A DNA stretch of 26,394 bases, from assembly GCA_043758775.1 (NCBI GenBank), contig JAYVMU010000082.1:1-26394 (forward strand). The letters are read 5' to 3'. Position numbers and translations under genes: made by a program. The notes under the pieces were generated by a model. The model had not been told where the DNA came from, made no database searches, and worked only from the letters and a program-made list of their open reading frames with translations. Position 1 is the stretch's first letter. Every line of letters begins with the position of its first letter. The DNA comes from JACMMS01 sp043758775 (lineage in GTDB: Bacteria; Pseudomonadota; Gammaproteobacteria; Burkholderiales; Methylophilaceae). Shown in pieces: positions 23,468 to 26,394 of the stretch.

Positions 23468-23834
23468 ACCCTGGATTCTATTTGTTATGGCAGTATCGCT
23501 TGAAACGCTAGGCACCGTTTTATTCAAACATGGCACTAATAAGTTACCTGAGTCTGTTCACAGAGGCTGGCAGGGGCATCTAAGTAACATTATTAATGCC
23601 TTAAAACGCAAAGAAATTGCGCTGGGCGTATTCGTTTATATTATTGAATATATCATCTGGATAGGCTTTCTATCCACCATGCCCCTCAGTGCAGCTTACC
23701 CTTTATCCAGTATTACCATCGTACTGATATTACTTGCTTCATCGCTATTTCTAGGTGAAAAAGTGGGTAAGCATAGATGGCTAGGTGCTGCACTCATCAT
23801 TGGTGGCTTGTTTTTGATTGGAGGTGAAGTTTGA
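23460..23834 (+). CDS. Small SMR/EamA-type membrane transporter (possible lipid or amine flippase)
   Basis: The 124-residue protein has four transmembrane helices. E15 in the first (MAVSLETLGTVLFKHG) matches the essential glutamate of EmrE-type small multidrug resistance proteins. The PLSAAYPLSS and ASSLFLGEKVGKHRW segments also fit SMR/DMT proteins, including the ArnE/ArnF pair that flips an amino-sugar lipid. It overlaps the arginase-fold gene by eight bases and the hydrolase gene by four, so it is firmly part of this operon. In this setting, export or flipping of an amine-bearing product is more likely than drug resistance. It would act as a dimer in the inner membrane. Confidence 0.78.
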   Translation: MLKPWILFVMAVSLETLGTVLFKHGTNKLPESVHRGWQGHLSNIINALKRKEIALGVFVYIIEYIIWIGFLSTMPLSAAYPLSSITIVLILLASSLFLGEKVGKHRWLGAALIIGGLFLIGGEV

Positions 23835-24694
23835 CAGTTAAGATAGACAATTTATTAGGCCCTAATGGATTTATTGAACGTAAAGGTCAATCCGCAGTTT
23901 TATTAGTTCATGGTCTGACTGGCACGCCTGCAGAAATGAAGCATTTTGGTCGAATGCTCTCCAGAAAAGGCTTAACTGTAGCTTGCCCGGAACTGGCAGG
24001 CCATTGCGCCTCAATTGAAGCCTTACAAGCCACCAAATGGAAAGACTGGTATCAATCAGTTGAAAACGCATTTGATGCATTACGTAGCGAATATGAACAA
24101 GTATTTATTGCTGGGCTTTCTATGGGTGCCCTACTCGCCTTATTGGTTGCGGCAAAAAAGAAATCTGAGGTAGCCGGCGTGATTCTGCTATCAAGCACCT
24201 TCTTTTACGATGGCTGGAATGTGCCTAAATTTAAACAAAAATTTTTATTACCTATAGTACTTTACACCCCTTTAAAATACTTTTTACACTGGGAAGAAAC
24301 TGCCCCTTATGGCATTAAGTGTGAAAGAACTCGAGCACTCGTCGCTGCAATTTTGGACAATAAAGATGCGCAAACAGCTGATAAAATTGGCTATTTTAAA
24401 ACACCTGCTACCGTTATTTTAGAAAGTGTACGGCTGATAAAAGCTGCGCAAAAATGTCTACCTAATGTCATTTCCCCTGCGTTGATTGTACATTCCACTG
24501 AGGATGATATGGCGAGCCTTGAAAATGCTTATTACGTTGAAAAGAATATTGCATCTGAGCATATAGAAACCATGTATGTTGATGATACCTATCATGTGTT
24601 AACGCTGGATAAACGCAAAGATGATATAGCAAAACGCGTGGTTGGGTTTTGTGGGCATCTTACTAACCCCAGCAGTAATCTTGTAATCTCTTAA
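23831..24694 (+). CDS. Alpha/beta hydrolase, Est30/monoglyceride-lipase-like esterase or thioesterase
   Basis: The 287-residue enzyme has the carboxylesterase Est30-like layout: oxyanion region LLVHGLTGTPAEM, nucleophile S97 in AGLSMGA, the acid D225 or D226 in HSTEDDMAS, and H255 in the family phrase YHVLTLD. It may release an acyl chain from the neighbouring ACP as a thioesterase or trim an ester; sequence alone cannot separate these. It starts at TTG, within the TTGA overlap with the SMR stop. A strong GGAGGTGA site a few bases before supports this unusual start, and no better ATG is near. No signal peptide is seen, so action is cytoplasmic. Confidence 0.83.
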   Translation: MTVKIDNLLGPNGFIERKGQSAVLLVHGLTGTPAEMKHFGRMLSRKGLTVACPELAGHCASIEALQATKWKDWYQSVENAFDALRSEYEQVFIAGLSMGALLALLVAAKKKSEVAGVILLSSTFFYDGWNVPKFKQKFLLPIVLYTPLKYFLHWEETAPYGIKCERTRALVAAILDNKDAQTADKIGYFKTPATVILESVRLIKAAQKCLPNVISPALIVHSTEDDMASLENAYYVEKNIASEHIETMYVDDTYHVLTLDKRKDDIAKRVVGFCGHLTNPSSNLVIS

Positions 24695-24713
24695 AGTTTA
24701 TATCGGAAAAATT

Positions 24714-24965
24714 ATGCAAGACACTCTAGACATAGTAAAAGAAATGATTGTCAACAAGTTGGAAATTGATCCAGCAATCATTAAACCTGAAAGCACCTTA
24801 GCAGAAATTGGCCTTGATTCCTTGGACACGTTCGATATTATTTTTGATGCAGAAGATAGGTTCAATATAAAAATACCTAATGATCAAGTAAACGTTGAGA
24901 CAATCAATGACGTGGTCAATTTATTTGACAAACTATTACAAGAAAAAAATAAAGCTAGCGCATGA
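24714..24965 (+). CDS. Acyl carrier protein
   Basis: The 83-residue acidic protein has the phosphopantetheine attachment site S36 in EIGLDSLDTFDIIFDAEDRF and the usual four-helix length. It tethers a growing or maturing acyl chain as a thioester. It has GGAAAA before its ATG and overlaps the ketosynthase gene by four bases (ATGA), so the two are translationally coupled. It differs from a housekeeping AcpP (for example NKLEIDPAIIKPESTL in place of the usual AcpP helix I-loop). Together with its operon this marks it as a dedicated carrier for the pathway rather than general fatty-acid synthesis. Confidence 0.92.
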   Translation: MQDTLDIVKEMIVNKLEIDPAIIKPESTLAEIGLDSLDTFDIIFDAEDRFNIKIPNDQVNVETINDVVNLFDKLLQEKNKASA

Positions 24966-26209
24966 GTAATTCACGACCGCGCCGCGTTGTTATTACAGGG
25001 ATTGGCATTGTCTCTCCACTAGGAAACACGCCTGAAGAGTTTTTCTCTAATTTATTAGCTGGAAAATCCGGAATTGGCAAAATAAAATCAGATTTTGTTG
25101 ATTCACTTGATACGCAAATTGCAGCACAAGCTACTTTTGATGGCACTGAGTACTTCACAAAACAACAACTTGCTTTACTTGATAGAGTGAGTCAGTTTGC
25201 ACTTTATTCGGCAGAACAAGCAGTTAAAGATGCAAATCTCACGCTTACAGAAAATGAACTAGCTCGCACAGGTTGTTATCTTGGTACGGGCATGGGTGGT
25301 GCAAACTCAACAGAAGAAGGCTATGACCGATTATATAAACAGCAAGCCAACCGTCTAAAACCATTTACAGTCCTGATGGCAATGAACGGCGCAGCCGCTT
25401 CACAAATCGCTATGAGTTATAAATTACAGGGCCCTAACCTCACGTTTACTACAGCGTGCTCTTCTTCTACTATCGCAATTGGTGAAGCTGTTAGGCAGAT
25501 TCAACATGGTTATTGTGACATCATGTTTGCGGGCGGCACCGAAGCATTGCTGACTTTTGGCACGATCAAAGCTTGGGAAGCGTTACGTACACTTGCCAAA
25601 GAAGATGAAACTGACCCAGCATACTCTTGTAAGCCGTTTTCAATGAATCGTTCTGGCTTAGTGCTAGGCGAAGGTGCTGCCGTGTTTATTTTAGAAGAGC
25701 TTGGTCGCGCCCAAGTTCGCGGTGCCAAAATATACGCTGAAATTTCTGGCTACGGTACAACCAATGATGGCGGCCATATTACACAGCCTTCAGTTGCAGG
25801 CCAAGCTAGAGCTATACAGGCGGCGTTAGATAATGCGAATATAACGCCGGATAATATTGGTTACATTAATGCTCACGGCACTGCTACACAACTCAACGAC
25901 TCAACAGAAACTGCAGCAATCAAACAGGTGTTTGGTAAACATGCTTATCAAACACCAATCAGTTCAACAAAATCTATGCATGGGCATTTAATGGGAGCAT
26001 CTGGTGCGGTTGAGCTGGCAGCAACTGCTTTGGCTTTAGTTAACAACCGATTGCCGCCAACCATTAATTTAACAGAGCCTGACCCTGCGTGTGACTTGGA
26101 CTACATCCCCAATCAAGCAAGAAGTGTACAAAATTTACAATATGCTATGTCAAATTCCTTTGCTTTCGGCGGCACTAGTGGCGTTATTATTCTAAAAAAA
26201 GTCAATTAA
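24962..26209 (+). CDS. Beta-ketoacyl-ACP synthase, FabF-like
   Basis: The 415-residue condensing enzyme carries the complete Cys-His-His triad: C166 in TTACSSSTIAIG, H305 in NAHGTATQLND and H342 in SMHGHLMGASGA. The end NSFAFGGTSGVIIL is also typical. It elongates an acyl chain on the ACP coded just upstream, with malonyl-ACP as the usual extender. Length and motif order are those of FabF (KAS II) rather than the initiating FabH. No chain-length-factor partner, ketoreductase or dehydratase gene is in the window, so these steps may be borrowed from primary fatty-acid synthesis or coded further right. Its stop overlaps the next start by one base. Confidence 0.92.
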   Translation: MSNSRPRRVVITGIGIVSPLGNTPEEFFSNLLAGKSGIGKIKSDFVDSLDTQIAAQATFDGTEYFTKQQLALLDRVSQFALYSAEQAVKDANLTLTENELARTGCYLGTGMGGANSTEEGYDRLYKQQANRLKPFTVLMAMNGAAASQIAMSYKLQGPNLTFTTACSSSTIAIGEAVRQIQHGYCDIMFAGGTEALLTFGTIKAWEALRTLAKEDETDPAYSCKPFSMNRSGLVLGEGAAVFILEELGRAQVRGAKIYAEISGYGTTNDGGHITQPSVAGQARAIQAALDNANITPDNIGYINAHGTATQLNDSTETAAIKQVFGKHAYQTPISSTKSMHGHLMGASGAVELAATALALVNNRLPPTINLTEPDPACDLDYIPNQARSVQNLQYAMSNSFAFGGTSGVIILKKVN

Positions 26210-26394
26210 TGACTGCAAAAACTTTGCCTAAACAACTTATGTCGATGTCGCCGAATACCAGTCAGTTGGCGAAATATTCAATTGAGCGTAGCTTTAGTGC
26301 GGCTAAATTTGAAGAAGCCATTTGGGACAAGTTACTGTTAAATGATGCTGAAAGCTACCGATACCATCTTGCTTTTGAAATCAGCAACGTTGCG
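26209..26394 (+). CDS. Unidentified protein, N-terminal 62 residues (runs off the right edge)
   Basis: ATG at 26209 overlaps the ketosynthase stop (TAATG), so the gene belongs to the same operon. The frame stays open through all 62 codons to the window end. It starts MTAKTLPKQLMSMSPNTSQL and continues with IERSFSAAKFEEAIWDKLLL and YRYHLAFEISNVA. The W-D-x-L and L-A-F-E-x-S pattern faintly recalls the start of GNAT-like N-acyltransferases of the COG3146 type, but this is too short to assign. There is no signal peptide or membrane segment in this part. An acyl or N-acyltransferase would suit the pathway, but that is only a guess. Confidence 0.6.
   Translation, partial: MTAKTLPKQLMSMSPNTSQLAKYSIERSFSAAKFEEAIWDKLLLNDAESYRYHLAFEISNVA

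Noticed and set aside
18654..26394. Aryl polyene or polyunsaturated fatty-acid (Pfa-type) synthase cluster
   Set aside because: No chain-length factor, dehydratase, ammonia lyase or multidomain synthase is present; desaturases, aminotransferase and arginase-fold enzyme do not belong to those sets.

Overview
The window looks like chromosomal DNA of an AT-rich, Gram-negative betaproteobacterium. The protein style (NsrR/Hmp, ETF and ETF-quinone oxidoreductase, Azotobacter-type ferredoxin-NADP reductase, OprB-like porin, YbhP/ClsB pair, TctE/TctD-type two-component system) would suit a Methylophilaceae relative such as Methylotenera. That placement is inference from gene style, not from a marker gene. 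I saw no rRNA, tRNA or CRISPR array.

Layout. (1) Positions 1-904: the end of an IS3-like insertion sequence has cut the nitric-oxide dioxygenase gene hmp after about 71 codons. The NO sensor gene nsrR and two NsrR-type operators remain beside it. (2) 1019-6184: an electron-transfer block. A LysR regulator and ETF-quinone oxidoreductase run leftwards; etfB-etfA-fpr run rightwards from a good sigma-70 promoter. (3) 6224-10690: a leftward transport operon with an OprB-like porin, a fused double permease and an ABC ATPase carrying the AAA-associated C-terminal domain. No substrate-binding protein is seen. (4) 10807-12453: a CadR/PbrR-type MerR regulator with its operator, a SemiSWEET transporter, the remnant of a BON-domain gene, and a Dps ferritin. 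(5) 12805-15097: ybhP-clsB (cardiolipin synthesis) and a dodecin. (6) 15210-18553: a leftward operon with response regulator, sensor kinase, DUF4337 and DUF1345 membrane proteins. (7) 18654 to the right edge: a tightly packed rightward operon of at least ten genes. It encodes two paralogous membrane fatty-acid desaturases, an MtnX-like HAD phosphatase, a class III aminotransferase, an arginase-fold hydrolase, a small SMR-type transporter, an Est30-like hydrolase, an acyl carrier protein, a FabF-like ketosynthase and a truncated last gene.

Region 7 is the most unusual part. ACP, ketosynthase, desaturases and an esterase/thioesterase imply a dedicated, carrier-bound unsaturated acyl product. 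The aminotransferase and arginase-fold enzyme imply a nitrogen group. The SMR protein could move the product across the membrane. I do not recognise this combination as a named pathway. The 42-bp core between it and the divergent two-component operon holds two facing copies of a tandem motif, CTTACA-N5-CTTAC (11-bp period, as OmpR-family regulators bind). A third copy lies inside the lipid operon, before the phosphatase gene. This suggests that the neighbouring response regulator controls both itself and the acyl/amine pathway.
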